DNA from: Leptodontidium sp. MPI-SDFR-AT-0119
Taxonomy: Eukaryota > Ascomycota > Leotiomycetes > Helotiales > Leptodontidiaceae
DNA: 64,000 bases
Assembly (NCBI GenBank): GCA_020726505.1
Contig: JAHLEZ010000010.1
Location: 1,736,001-1,800,000, forward strand
Direction: 5' to 3'
Shown piece after piece: positions 10,710-22,414 of this stretch (position 1 is its first letter; each line of letters opens with the position of its first letter). A program made the position numbers and the translations under genes. Under the pieces are notes generated by a model, which was not told where the DNA came from, did no database searches, and saw only the letters and a program-made list of their open reading frames with translations.

Positions 10710-13592
10710 CTACGACTTGATCGACCCAAGCAAATCCGTGATGTACAAAGCCTATTTCAAAAGTCAGTTCAAGCTAGAATTAATGTAGAGCCGGGAACGA
10801 GTCTTACCAAGGACTTGTTATGCGCCAGCACCTCAAAGAGCCGTGGCTCAACAGGCTTGAAGAGTCGATCAAGCCAGGAAACACCGCCAGCCAGTTTCGT
10901 CGCAGCCTCAGCGTCAGTCTTTGAGATGTTTCGCGCCAGGTTACGGAGTACTAGGACGGCACTGAGGGGAATTCCTGCAGCTTCTTGACGCTCATCTTGG
11001 GCGGTAACTTGGAACGTGAGGCTGCGCTTTGGGCCGGAGACGATGTAAGATGGTTTTGACTTCTTGGCTGGTGGGGGACCGAAATGTTCAGGCTCCTTAC
11101 GAGGGACGTGGCGGGGTGGAAGGTGAACTTTGATGTGATTTGCAATGTCCAACAGCTTGGTAGCAGGAGCAGACTTGAATCGATGGCATCTATCCCAGAG
11201 ACATCTATACTCTCTGGTGGCTGTGTTGTCGAATTTGCCATCGTCCAATTGCCTGGCTCCGAGATGCTCTCTGAGAATATGCTGGAACATGGCTTCTGGG
11301 CTCATGAAGAACTGGCCACAAGGCTCTGCACCGCCAAATGGTCCCTGCCACAAACATTTGCTAGCCTCTTCGCCCTTTGGATCAACAGGAACACTTCGCA
11401 TTCTGATACCCTTGATGATGAATTTTGGCGCAACCCCCGACTGGACCTGGGCAGAAGCCTTTTCGAAGGTTGTGCTCACATTCTTGATGAAGTCGGCCGC
11501 TGCAAGCATATTGACTTTCGAGGTGCCTGGTGGAAGGGTGAAACAGGCCTGATATGCTTGCCAAAGAGTGATCTGCGTGATAGACTCGTCGGGGTCCTCT
11601 TCAAATAGACAACGAAGCCATTGAGAGCTGCGCTCAGGTTCCTCGACTTGGACGAGCTGAGAAAATATCTCTTTGGGAAGAGCAGCGATTGCGGAGGGCG
11701 CAGGACTCTTGGTGTCTCTGGTATAGTAGAACTCTCTTTCGATTATTTTAACGCCGTGGAGCAGGAGTCGGACGAGCTGGTTGATGAGAGGCTCCACTTG
11801 TAATTCCGATAGAAGAAAGTCAACGTTCTTGACTACAGCTGTATATTGGTAAAGGAAGTCCAGACAAGCATGAACAAGGTCTTCGTCGTTAAGCATGGTC
11901 CAGTCAATAATTTTCTCAATAGCCACAACAGGAACACCTTGGAGTAGATTGTTCTCCTCTAGATTCATGGATATTCTCCCGATAGCTCGCAAAGCCGTCA
12001 AGATGGCTCCTCGATCGTTCGAGTTGAGCTGATTGAGAAGTGAGATATACAGAGGATCTGTTTCACCGAGGTGGAGATACTTGGTCATTTGCTCGGCAAT
12101 GTCGAGGGCGTAATGCTTCAATTCCACAACACTCTCCAGGTTTGGCAGGTTGAGAGCAATACTCAAGAAGTCTCGCAATGGTGATAGCTCATAGACATAC
12201 TGAGCATTCTCTTCCAACATGACCATGTTTCGCAATGTGAGTGCAGCTTCATTGATCTGAAGCATCTTGTCGCTGAATTCAGCAGTGTGGATGTTGTCAT
12301 CGACCTTCAACTTGGCAAGTGCCGATATTCTTTGGAGAATATCTGGGGTGCCATTCACACCATTGATGGTATCTCCGCTGATCATCTCACCATCATCTGT
12401 GTAGGAAACCTCCCAGTCAACCTTGTAAAACAAGGAACTGACTTCAAGAACTTTCTCCACCAGCGCTTCTGCAAGTCCTGGAAAGCCTTCGAAACGGTAT
12501 TTGTCTCCGCGCTCCATAGAGATTTTGACAAGATGATGGAGGGCATAATCTTGCTCGGCGGGTATTCCAGATCTCAAAGCACATAAGCAGCGGACGTAAA
12601 TGTTGGGACCATCAAAACCAGCTGATAGATAGTCAGTACAAGCCCAATTCGAATGGAGTCTGGGTAAACCTACTGCCAGGGAGCATTATGCCTTTAGTAG
12701 ACAAGGGAGCCCGTCCATGGGCTGCTGCCGCCGCATCTCTCAATACCTTCTGCAGACGAGCAAACTCGACTGCGCTGTTTCCCGGTGTGATGACTTGTCG
12801 AAGTGTGAGGGGCATTTGCGGACGAGGTTCATAATTTGCAACGGCAAGAGACATGTTGTCGGTGTTTGACGATGGGTTGTATGATGTGGAGGCACCCCGG
12901 AGCTGCTGATGTTGCTGCTGTTGGTTTTGGTGCTGCTGAGGAGTTGAGGTATGAGATGAAGCGGCGACGTTCCTGGTCTGTCTCGACGTCTGGGGTTCTG
13001 GTTGCCACATTTGTCGTGGAGGAGGGGCTTGTCGCAGACCTCTCGTCGCCCTGCCACCAGAGCCTGGGGTCTCTTCAGTTGCCATTGTATCTCTTGCAGG
13101 TGTTCCGTCGTCCCCAGAGCCGTCCGAATCGAGACCCAATGCGCTCGTCTCTCGGCGTACAGAGGGGCGGTAATTTTCCAAGGTGCGAGTCAACAATCCG
13201 CTACCTTTTGCTGTAGTCTCCTCTAGAATCTCTTTTGGAGGAGGCTCTTTCCCGTGGACCGTAGATATCTCGTACGCCGCAATGTTTTTGTAGTACACGG
13301 TCTTCAAGGTGAAAGCGAAGGCGGGCAAGTTGCCAGTCCCTAGATGGAATTCTTGAGCCAACTTTCTCCAAGCCAACTTCTCGTCGCTGACTCTATCGTA
13401 TCCGCCACGTTCCACCACAAGGTTGAAGAGATGTAGAAGATCAATGCGCCTGTTTGCGACTTTTGGTTCGGGCTCAAAGTTGGTTCCTCTTTTCTCGTGG
13501 TAAGCGGCAAGCTTCTGGATGAATTGGGTGTATTCAGGAGTACTGGGAATGGACGGTTCTCGGGCAGTTCGACTAGGTGGGGCCATATTCAT
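10710..13592 (-). CDS. RSC9: RSC chromatin-remodelling complex subunit Rsc9 (ARID protein)
   Basis: Three exons, 12674-13592, 10808-12621 and 10710-10751, close in phase and give 924 residues, the usual size of filamentous-fungal Rsc9. An ARID/BRIGHT DNA-binding domain covers roughly residues 17-115 (TPEYTQFIQKLAAYHEKRG, LHLFNLVVERGGYDRV, AWRKLAQEFHLG, LKTVYYKNIAAYE). A Gln/Ser/Thr-rich linker follows, then an armadillo-like helical stretch (LRDFLSIALNLPNLESVVEL, NDRGAILTALRAIGRI). Near residues 725-810 come two zinc-binding-type segments (CLWQGPFGG...CGQFF...HILREHLG and YRCLWDRCHRF...HIKVHLPP). Rsc9 works in the nucleus in the ATP-dependent RSC remodeller. The last exon codes only 13 residues but has a strong GTAAGA donor, a CTGAC branch and a TAG acceptor. 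A second Met lies two codons after the first. Confidence 0.92.
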
Positions 13593-14119
13593 GTGTAGAT
13601 TAAAGTCTCGAAGCTGAGGCGGAGGCTGAAGCTGCCATGCAATGGGACATACTGCGTCTGCGCTGCTGGAGGGGAATCTCGAGCTGGTTGATCTGAATGC
13701 GACGCGCTTCTGGACAATCGCGCAGCCCTGCGCTTGGTACGAGCTAGGACAAACTGGGACTAGTTCTCAAATTTGACGCTAATTGTCATATCAAACATTC
13801 TTCGTTCCTTTCTTTCCTGTCTTCCAATCTTCACTTCATCCATCTTCACTATGGAGGCTCTTTCAACCTTCAACCTTAGTTCTCATTGAGGTCATCATCA
13901 CCAAACCTCCTTCGGATGACAGGACAATGAATTGAAAACATTGCTATACAGCACCATTGATCTCCAACTAATAACCGCATACCAGCATTCTAACCTTCCC
14001 TTCCCTCGTTCCTCTCCCTTTCTCTTCCTCTGCTCTGCGCGCGCACACACACACACTCTCTCTCTCATTAATCGAGACGGTTCTCTCTTTCCCAATCCAC
14101 TCTTCATTCTTCTTTCACT
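13593..14119. promoter_or_regulatory. shared divergent upstream region, RSC9 and the 14.1-kb gene
   Basis: This is 527 bases between divergent starts. It contains a pyrimidine-rich part and a CA/CT microsatellite at 14038-14068, immediately before the plus-strand start. It presumably holds both promoters and leaders; no individual element is assigned. Confidence 0.5.
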
Positions 14120-16253
14120 ATGTCTCAATTACAGTCCCAATTTGGGTCGCAATCCGAAGACCCTCCCTTGGCTTCTGTTCCCTTGGTCAAGTTCTCTCAT
14201 GTCACATTTCCAGCTGCCAGATCGTGTCCAGCATGGATCCACCCCGATTATCCAGACCTCAAGCTGGTCATTCAGAACTGTCGTGTTGTCGATGAATACG
14301 GAAACTATGGCCGGCAAGCCGTGATGAAGGTTCTCTCGAAAGCCAAAATAGTGGTAAGTTGGCATCGTTGGCTCACCAAACTCTCGATTTAATTCGGACT
14401 TCCATAGGAATCGCAAAATCTTACCCAACTTGTTCGGACTTTCCGGCGGGATGCCTCGTTGGTAGAAATAAGAGTGAACAGTCCTCGCATTGCCATGCGG
14501 TATCCCAAGGATCCAGACCAGGTATAGATATCACCAATGATCCAGTTTTGTGTCACTAATGGGTTGTTGAGCAGACCTGGAAGTGTCAAATGAGATTCAA
14601 CAATGATGAAGACTATGCTATCGTCACAAATATAATGAGGGATCTTGGTCTTCAGATCAGGCCACAGACCCCGAAGATACAAGTACCTCCATCGCCTGCC
14701 CCATCGACTGTCATGTCCTCGTCCCCTGCGCTGGCTGCAGATTCTCTCCAGGGTCTGCTCTCCCGGCCAATCTCCGCATTCTCAAATCTCTCCGACGACA
14801 TATCCTCTGGCCGTGCAAAACTGCCACCATATGCAGAATTCAAAGTTCCTGAGAGACCTGAAACTGCAGAAAGCTTGCGACAGCGGCCTAGTTCTTCTCA
14901 ATCGAGACCAAGCTCTTCTCAATCAGGTTCGGGGGCTTTGGACTCACTCGTCAGCTTGGTCCCTCTTCCCAGTGCAATCCAGTCCCGTACAACTTCCTTC
15001 CGTGAACCTCCCACGTCGTTGTACTTGTCACAGCTGGAGAGAGAGGTACGAAAACTATATTCGCACTGCTTTTGTCAGAGGGACACCCGACTGACGCTGT
15101 TTAGTCTCAGAACCGCCGGTCCTCACAGCCACTTTCGCATTCTCACAGATATGAGGGCATCAGCAGTGAAGCCAAATCGTCTACTTTCACAGGCCAAATG
15201 CAATTGCAACATGCAGATAGCAGCGACCAATCGACTTCCGGACCTCAGCTTCTCTCCAGATCACCATTCTTTCCCGCCGCGCCAGATGCTGCTGCAATTC
15301 TAGCTGACCAATCCCCGGATCCATTCCGTACCTTCACCACACCTACTTTCCAGGCGCCAGCTGATATCCAGGACCTGGCAGTACCTCCACGAAGAGAGCT
15401 ACCATTTGACAGGCCCGCATCTACACCAGCTGAGTTTCAAGACCTCGCGGTACCTCCGAGACGACAGTTACCCTTCAGTCGACCGGAACCCAAGCCTCGA
15501 TCATCTTCTATAGCTGAGCTTCCTCCGCTCCCAAAGCCTACGCCTCTCACCAAGATTAATATCAGTCGATCCAATGACATGGGAAGCGCACCTAAACCAG
15601 CAAAGGTGGCTCCCATCAAGCGCGTTGCACAGCGGAAGGCCCCAGCTCCCAAAGCTCCACGGGAAAGCGTTTCAATGGCAGTATCTCCACTAAAGCCTCT
15701 GTCTCATGAGACGACAATTACACCCCCTGCAATGTATGAAGATGCGCCATCTCCACTGGCTGCGAAAAGTGCCGCAGCATCTCGATCAGCGTCTGCCGCA
15801 TCAGGTTTGGTTTCGAAGGCTAGTGCTCCTGCTAAGAAGCGTGTCGCTGCACCCATCCACCCCCCACCGAATACAAAACGTCCAAAGATGGTTGACCAGA
15901 GCACCCAAACACAGACTATGTCAGGTCGCAACCACACGGTCAAGAAAATAATACCTGTTTCTACCAGCGTGCCTGAAGCTGTCCCTGCTGCCCCAACTCT
16001 GATCCCTCCCACGGCCCCTCCTACCGAACCTCCTCAGTCCTACCTAGATGATTTGGACGCTTTCGTAGCTAACCATAGAGCACGTCAAGCCCCTAGGGAA
16101 CTCTGGCAGATGCCTGGATACGCAGAGGCCGATGCGGACCGTCGCCATATGATGCTCAACGAATTCATCTGCCAAAATCTCGAGAATCCCGACTTCCTTC
16201 AGCTGTGTGCCGACACAGAAATTGCATGGAGGAGGATAGGTCTCGGAATGTAA
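14120..16253 (+). CDS. putative meiotic recombination protein, Rec114-like (tentative)
   Basis: Four exons, 14120-14353, 14408-14521, 14575-15045 and 15105-16253, close in phase 0 and give 655 residues. The N-terminal 140 residues form one compact conserved-looking domain (VKFSHVTFPAARSCPAWIH, LKLVIQNCRVVDEYG, RQAVMKVLSKAKI, IRVNSPRIAMRY, WKCQMRFNNDEDY, MRDLGLQI), compatible with a PH-like fold. The middle 400 residues are Pro/Ser/Ala-rich and disordered, with a duplicated motif (QDLAVPPRRELPF and QDLAVPPRRQLPF). The last 50 residues are helical (MMLNEFICQNLENPDF, AWRRIGLGM). A PH-like N-terminus, a disordered centre and a short C-terminal helix is the architecture of Rec114, which supports Spo11 break formation. 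This is an inference from architecture and partial resemblance, not a firm match; another nuclear scaffold is possible. Confidence 0.72.
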
Positions 16254-18142
16254 GATGTGGAACCCTTTACCTTGCTCATATATCATCTATTTCAGTGCTA
16301 CTATGTCGCTGCAGAGATCGCTCCTAAGATATTGCACTGGGAGTGGACACAGGTCATTTCCATCGCAATCATGTACTTTTCGCTTTAGAAATCTCGTAGC
16401 TAGATACCTATCAGACGCTCATTGTTGCTTCATCTATAGCTTTTGATAGACGGTGTCATTCGATGCACATAATATACTTCCAATTGTCTTCGAGCCTGCC
16501 CGGGCATGATTCTGATCGGACTTTGCTTGACTTGACTCAAAGTCGACTTTTACACCCTCTCTAAGATCAGCAACTGTCTCAAAAGTAGAGCTATTGCCCG
16601 AAAGGCACTTGTCGGTGTAGCTCTCTCCCTCTTCTCTGATTGCCGATTCATTCATCACTCTACAGAACCTCGCTTCTATCGACAAGTTGGTTCTGACCAA
16701 TCAGTTTCACCTCACAGGTCGCTACTATAGCAAGTATATCAGGGCTTATTTCTCTAGCTCGTTATTTTCTTCAGCAGAAGTTGCTGGTAGATGTACTGTA
16801 CTATCCTCGGATAAAGTCATGAGGGTCATTCCGGTTGGCTTCTTGAAAGCAAAGTCAAATGTATTAAGAATCAAATGCCGCCATATCGCCTAATAGTCTA
16901 GTAGAGTTTGGAGAGGCATGCTTCGTATGGATTCAGATGTTCTCATGTCTCATAATACTGGACAGCGTTAGCCTGTATGGGCACAGGTTGGTGACGTAAA
17001 TATGACTTAAATCGATGCCATCATTGTCATGATGGACATGTTGAAGATAGGTTAGACCATACATACATTCATCGATGTCATTGCTAAATTTTCTGCCGTC
17101 AGAATATCGTGCAGCTTCTCCGATCAGTATTTTCAGACCGATTAATTCAAGAGAATAACAAGTGAGTGGCAGATGATTTCTCGCTTAATTTTGAGCCAGA
17201 GGTTTTTTTTTTTTTTTTTTTTTTTTTGCCCGGGAGGCTGAAACGTATGATCATTTGTGACGTCTGGCTTGCCTAACCCATTCTAGATGTATGTATAGGT
17301 TTCTATTCCCTCTCCAGGAGATTTCAAACTTGCTCGAAGCATGCAATACAACCCCGTCAAGAAAATGCAGCAATTTTGTCTTTTAATTAGAGGCTGATGA
17401 AGCAACCCCACCAAACTATCGGATGCTACTCGCTACTCTGGAAATTTTGACTACATTTTATAACTCTTTGCCGTTCCAATTCTTCGTGCGTGTTCGGATC
17501 ATGTGCGCGGTTTGCGGCTACAGGTAGGTAAGTATTTTTCTTGTTAAGCGCCAAGCTACCGTCACAGCTTCTGCTTTACTTCCGGAAATAGCGATGAGAA
17601 GACCACAATTCACATCATAGATACCATTGCAATGATGTATGTACGGAGGTAGGACTTTCCACTAAGCGACTCATTTAAGAGTAGTGCTTCTCTTCCTGGT
17701 TAGACGCTTAGAAACAGCTGGTAACCTAAGAGTTTCAGCATCCCGATGCGGCAAGTACCACCATATTGCAAAAGATTTAGTACAAAAATAAAACAAAATT
17801 AAGCGCTAAGTATGATCACGATATCTTTATAGCTTCATCCACCTAATTCCGGGTTCTAGTTGGTGATTAATTATGATATCGCACATCTCATTAACTTTTC
17901 AACTCCTCCAAAGACCTCTACCACAAACACAATCCAACCGATATACCCAAGATATCTTCAACTCAATCGAAATTTGAAGTCATATCTAAATACCCCACCA
18001 GCTTCAACGGTCCACCACCAACAACACACACACGTTCGTCGGCATAACCACAGAATCCGATCGTCAGATCCTCCTCAGAGGAAGATCCTCGTCAGAAACA
18101 AATACCCAGCCTCAGCAACTCGGCAACTTGGCAATAATAGCC
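16254..18142. other. intergenic, 1.9 kb
   Basis: No gene is recognised. A 25-base T run lies at 17203-17227. The region is moderately AT-rich toward 17.4-17.9 kb. Confidence 0.5.
17203..17227. repeat. poly(T) run of 25
   Basis: This is an uninterrupted T tract, followed by GCCCGGG. It could be a microsatellite or the poly(A) tail of a retrotransposed element inserted on the minus strand. I found no element next to it. Confidence 0.85.
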
Positions 18143-19576
18143 ATGTCTTCTTCCGGGGTTAGACACTTCACCGAGAAGGCTCAGCTTCTATTCCGGACCT
18201 ACAACGGCGTCCTCCTTCAGGATGAAGAAAGAAACGAAATCGCTCACCGCATGGCTGTCCCCTTCAAAAACAACAAGAGCACCAAGTTCGTAACCAAAGA
18301 ACTAGCACATATCAAAAGAGTCCACGAGGCCGAGCTCAGGAAACAACAATTTTATGCCAAGGCCGAGAAAGCTTCCGATAGCGACCTTGAATCAAGCTCA
18401 AACCAGACCACTAAAGCTCCAGTATCTGGTGAACAAACAGCAAACAATAAGAGAAAAAGATCGCCAACAGATGACGGGGCTGTCTCCAAAGCAAAAATGC
18501 AGAAGACGTCACCAGGACCGTGTACCTTGGAATCACGAGACTCTCCAAATTTCGCTATAGAACGCCTTGAGCAAGTCATCAAACTCACCGAAAAGATCAA
18601 CGCCGTATCAAAGCGATATAACGGCCCTGATGGAAAAGTCATCCCACCCATCGACTACAAGCTCAGCCTACAGGAGAGAGCATTATCGAACTTCCTGGCC
18701 GTGGCAAAGAAATCGAGTAGACCTGAGCATAAATCATTGGATCTCCACATAAAGATGTATGGAGACAAGCTCTGCAACAAAATCCGAGACGTTATCATGT
18801 CTTGGAACAAGCCGTCAACTGGAACGACTCCTCGTCTCCATGGAGACGCACCAAAACCCCGAAAGTATGGTCAGAAGAAAGAGGACGCCCTCGCGTTTGT
18901 AGTAAGGACCTTTTGGGACTACCCATCAGCATTACTTGAAATGCCCTACCTTTATGAGCAGATTCCCAAGGCCGAGGATCAAGATCTTGAAGCCTTGGCA
19001 ACAACCATCGAATCCTGGGAAAAGAGTATCATAAACGAAATCAAGAAAAGCACCTTCACCCAGAAAGAGCTCGCACTACAAAGACCTCAAACGCGGATTG
19101 CCGAAAGCCTTTTACGGAATCAACGCCACGAACAGAAGGACCATACCTGGGAAGACTGGATTAAGGCCAAGACAGCATCCAAATTGGCCGAGGAGGCCGA
19201 GAAAGCCAAGAGCGGGATCACAAATCTGGTCAGGGAATCAATAGCTAAACATGGCGATCACCTGCTTCCACACGGAACGACGCCTCTTAATGCACTTCCA
19301 ATCCACATGAGAAGAAGGATGAGGAAGTTTAGCGGGAAGAAGGGAGACCAAGACTACTTTATGGGAGATGTCGTTCCTGCTGGAGCATTCTCCTTGGGAA
19401 TATATGCTAAGACCATGGGTCGTAGCAAGCTATCGAATATCGTTGCCGGAGTTGGATCTGGATCAGACTGCCAAAAGCATCGACAACACTTGCGCACATT
19501 CAAGATCTGGACATCAACAGCCCGGGAATCGAAAATCATCAAGCAGAAGCCGATCCTCTGGAATCCAGAGACTTAG
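18143..19576 (+). CDS. hypothetical basic protein, unrecognised
   Basis: A single exon encodes 477 residues starting MSSSGVRHFTEKAQ. I do not recognise a family. It is Lys/Arg-rich and hydrophilic, with no signal peptide or membrane segment. Residues 75-140 are a charged, low-complexity segment with a possible nuclear signal (NNKRKRSPTDDG). The rest looks largely helical (EQVIKLTEKINAVSKRY, KIRDVIMSWNK, AFVVRTFWDYPSALLEM, TIESWEKSIINEIKKS, WIKAKTASKLAEEAEKA). A Gly-rich C-terminal part contains HMRRRMRKFSGKKG and SLGIYAKTMGRSK. The long intact frame and balanced composition support a real gene. Likely lineage-specific, with an unknown, perhaps nuclear, role. Confidence 0.72.
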   Translation: MSSSGVRHFTEKAQLLFRTYNGVLLQDEERNEIAHRMAVPFKNNKSTKFVTKELAHIKRVHEAELRKQQFYAKAEKASDSDLESSSNQTTKAPVSGEQTANNKRKRSPTDDGAVSKAKMQKTSPGPCTLESRDSPNFAIERLEQVIKLTEKINAVSKRYNGPDGKVIPPIDYKLSLQERALSNFLAVAKKSSRPEHKSLDLHIKMYGDKLCNKIRDVIMSWNKPSTGTTPRLHGDAPKPRKYGQKKEDALAFVVRTFWDYPSALLEMPYLYEQIPKAEDQDLEALATTIESWEKSIINEIKKSTFTQKELALQRPQTRIAESLLRNQRHEQKDHTWEDWIKAKTASKLAEEAEKAKSGITNLVRESIAKHGDHLLPHGTTPLNALPIHMRRRMRKFSGKKGDQDYFMGDVVPAGAFSLGIYAKTMGRSKLSNIVAGVGSGSDCQKHRQHLRTFKIWTSTARESKIIKQKPILWNPET

Positions 19577-20191
19577 GGGTAGAGGAAACTGCGGTATATG
19601 TGACGGGGACGAGGATTTAAGGAGACAGCAGCAGCGACAAATACCCGGTCGAACTCCAGAGAGTACGCAATCGACCACGCCAGCGGAATATAGAACACGA
19701 CAAGAACGACAAGAACGGCAAGAACGGCAAGAACGGCAACACAATACGACGGCAATAAATGAGAGCGAATACACTTATTGTATCAAATTGAGCGACACGT
19801 ATTCGGAATATGACGGAGGATGTTGGGTTTTTGTACAAGATGATGTTTGGATTAGAGGATACAATAGAGGAGATTATATATAGAGGAAGGGATGTGGAGG
19901 CCAAATTGCAAAGAAGGGAAGATGTATGGAGGAACGGTTCTATGTACGAAAGGGCATGGAGGAATGGGTTAAAGGAGTGAAGGATTGATCGAGGGAAGGA
20001 TTGATTGAGAGAAGGATAAATTTAGCGAAGGGTTTATGTAGGAGATGGCATGGAGGAATTGTGTAAAATTGAGAACGGAGGGTGGATCAATGCTTCAGCT
20101 CTGGAAGCATTTACTGTTTTGTGTAACCTCATGTATTTAGAAAGACCAATGACTGCCCAGGTGGCTAATTTTTTTTCCAAACTGAAACCTC
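19577..20191. other. intergenic, convergent 3' flanks
   Basis: No gene is recognised between two convergent genes. The region contains the nine-base minisatellite at 19698-19740 and imperfect GAAGGATTGAT repeats around 19979-20018. Confidence 0.5.
19698..19740. repeat. minisatellite, nine-base unit AAGAACGGC
   Basis: Four to five tandem units lie just after the orphan gene's stop codon. The repeat is in frame-compatible nine-base steps but lies outside the called coding region. Confidence 0.8.
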
Positions 20192-21121
20192 CTACTGCCT
20201 CCTCCTCGCTATCAACTGGACAATTGGCCACGCAAACCTGACTTTCTTCCCTTTGCCAACCACATCCTCCATCTCATCCCACAGCTCTTTAATCTCATCC
20301 TCAGGAATCGTTGGGATAAAACTAGCAAACAATCCCTTCAACCACTGCACATCTTTCTCATCGACCCAATCCCCATCATCTTCAATCCATTCCCTGACAT
20401 CTCCTTCTCCAACTCGACTTGGAAATGGATCCGTATGCTTCACACTCATCGAAAACGCATCATCCTTGCCTCGAGTATTTATCCATACCCGCCTCACACC
20501 TTCCTCCCAATGGTCCATCGAGAACGGAATGACATCAAGACCCGTAACCCCATTCCTGATCGTCCTCGTATGGACCTCATCTCGATAAAAATTTCTCTCC
20601 CCCCAGACATCAAACATCCTATCCCAAACCCCCTGCGCCGCAACATTATCAACCATAACCGGCCGCCCATAATGCGAAATCGCAAGCGTTCCGCCAGGCT
20701 TCACCTGTCTCGCGAACTCCTTCATCACAACATCAATCTCCATCCAATGAATGGCTTCACACACAACGAGTAGATCCACCGTCGCGCTTTCAACACTGCT
20801 CTCCTCCCCTCTTTCTTGCATGAACGTGAATTTCTCTTTGGGATACCCGGATTGAGTGATCAGGCGGACGGATGCGATGGTTGTGTAGTTGTCGTTTGGG
20901 TCTGAGACGATGACTTTCTCGAAATTGCGAGCCAGGTCTTGTGATGCTATTCCGGCACCGGCTCCAACATCGTGTGCGACCCCAAATTGACCGAGGTGAG
21001 AAGAGTGGTAGTTGTAGATGCGGTTCCAGAATGAGGGAGGATATGCTGGTCTGTACCGAATGTATTCGTCCCAGCTGGAACTAGGGGCTGAGAAGCCTGG
21101 CTTTTCAATTGTGGGAGGCAT
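20192..21121 (-). CDS. SAM-dependent methyltransferase (Tmt1/Crg1-like, class I)
   Basis: A single exon encodes 309 residues, a typical length for this fungal family. The N-terminus SSWDEYIRYRPAYPPSFW is the usual family opening. Motif I HDVGAGAGIASQDLA at about residues 49-63 binds S-adenosylmethionine. An acidic motif II (KVIVSDPNDN) and the post-I segments TVDLLVVCEAIHWME and QVKPGGTLAIS follow. Relatives include yeast trans-aconitate methyltransferase and Crg1, which methylate carboxylates or toxic small molecules; the substrate here cannot be predicted. It is probably cytosolic, as no targeting signal is seen. It stands alone, with no biosynthetic neighbours. Confidence 0.88.
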   Translation of the reverse strand: MPPTIEKPGFSAPSSSWDEYIRYRPAYPPSFWNRIYNYHSSHLGQFGVAHDVGAGAGIASQDLARNFEKVIVSDPNDNYTTIASVRLITQSGYPKEKFTFMQERGEESSVESATVDLLVVCEAIHWMEIDVVMKEFARQVKPGGTLAISHYGRPVMVDNVAAQGVWDRMFDVWGERNFYRDEVHTRTIRNGVTGLDVIPFSMDHWEEGVRRVWINTRGKDDAFSMSVKHTDPFPSRVGEGDVREWIEDDGDWVDEKDVQWLKGLFASFIPTIPEDEIKELWDEMEDVVGKGKKVRFAWPIVQLIARRRQ

Positions 21122-22414
21122 CTTGGATCACGAAATAATGAGGAGCTGTGGACGGAAGATAGAAAGGGGAGGGGAGGTTCTTTATAGATTCTCGTACGCC
21201 CTGCTGACATTGGTAGTGTAACAAGATCATGCGCATGACGAACCTGTATTGTTAGTTGATTTGCTACTGCGATTGAGCAGCAAATCAAGGCTGGAATGAA
21301 AACCTCGCCCTCAAAGTAGTTCGATTATTCTATTCTACTCAGCAAATTAATATAGCCTCTAGTAGCCGTGAAAAGCATCGCTGATTTAGTGCCGCTGGCC
21401 TCCAGTTGAACTGTTCCAAGCCACTGGGTTCAATTACGCACATTCCTGCTGCATGTCAGATTCGTCATTCTAATGTTTAAATGATGCAGAGAGACAGCAG
21501 AAAGCAAACAAAAAACGCACTTTACTTTACTCTAGAAGGGGATGATAGGACCTCAAACGCAGTACACGGAATTTGCTGTACAAATTTTGTGCTCTCATCC
21601 TGCTGCTTCTCGCTTATTTTAAATATTGGCAATCACTTTCCGTCCACCTCAGCAAACAAACTCGTGAACTCCAGAAGAGAATGCGAGCGTCTAACTAAAC
21701 GATACGTTTAGGGCTGAGGTTATATTATTTTTACCTTCAGGAATTAATGCCAGTATAGAATTTCATTGCTTGCAGTTCAGTGCGCGAACACATGACTGTG
21801 AAAATGTGGACCCCCAACCCTCGCAGTAGCTACGACACTTCACTTAGCTACGACACTTCAGAGTATTTACATCATCATGACTTCATGTTAAAAAATTTCA
21901 GAATTTTTGGCTACATGATTGCAGAAAGTATGAAAATATAAATTCGTGAGACCCGCTTCCTTTAACTTGGGTATCTCCGTGATCTAGGCAACTGAATCCA
22001 AGAGTAAGGAGCGTGGCAACGACGAACTATAATACACAGTATTAATCAAGTATAGCTTTGCACTTCAGTCGTGAGCGCTGTCAGTTAGTTCACTATGGTT
22101 TAGTGCGGCCATAACCAGGAGATAGCTGCAGTCTTATCTCCAAATTTGTAGGTAGACTTAAGACCCAGCAATTTGGTACGCCGAGGGAGCTTGACGTCAA
22201 TGCCGGACCCTCAAAAAAAAATCATCGAAGCATCACATGTATCTCTGCTAAAGGACTAACTACACAAACACCACCCGATTTAGATTCTATAATACCGCAA
22301 AGGATATTGCAAGGTCAACTCCGTTATTGGAATTCCTTTCGCTTTCTGCCCTCGCTTCCACCATACATAATTACACACATCCACATCCAAAATACACCTT
22401 CGACAAACGTAGAG
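21122..22414. other. intergenic, 1.3 kb between divergent genes
   Basis: No gene is recognised. An 18-base tandem duplication is present at 21827-21860. AT content is raised around 21.7-22.1 kb. Confidence 0.5.
21827..21860. repeat. tandem duplication of TAGCTACGACACTTCA
   Basis: Two direct copies lie at an 18-base period. This could be replication slippage or a paired binding site. Confidence 0.8.

Noticed and set aside
17203..17227. A retrotransposon tail
   Set aside because: The T25 run alone is not enough. No element sequence or target duplication was found beside it.
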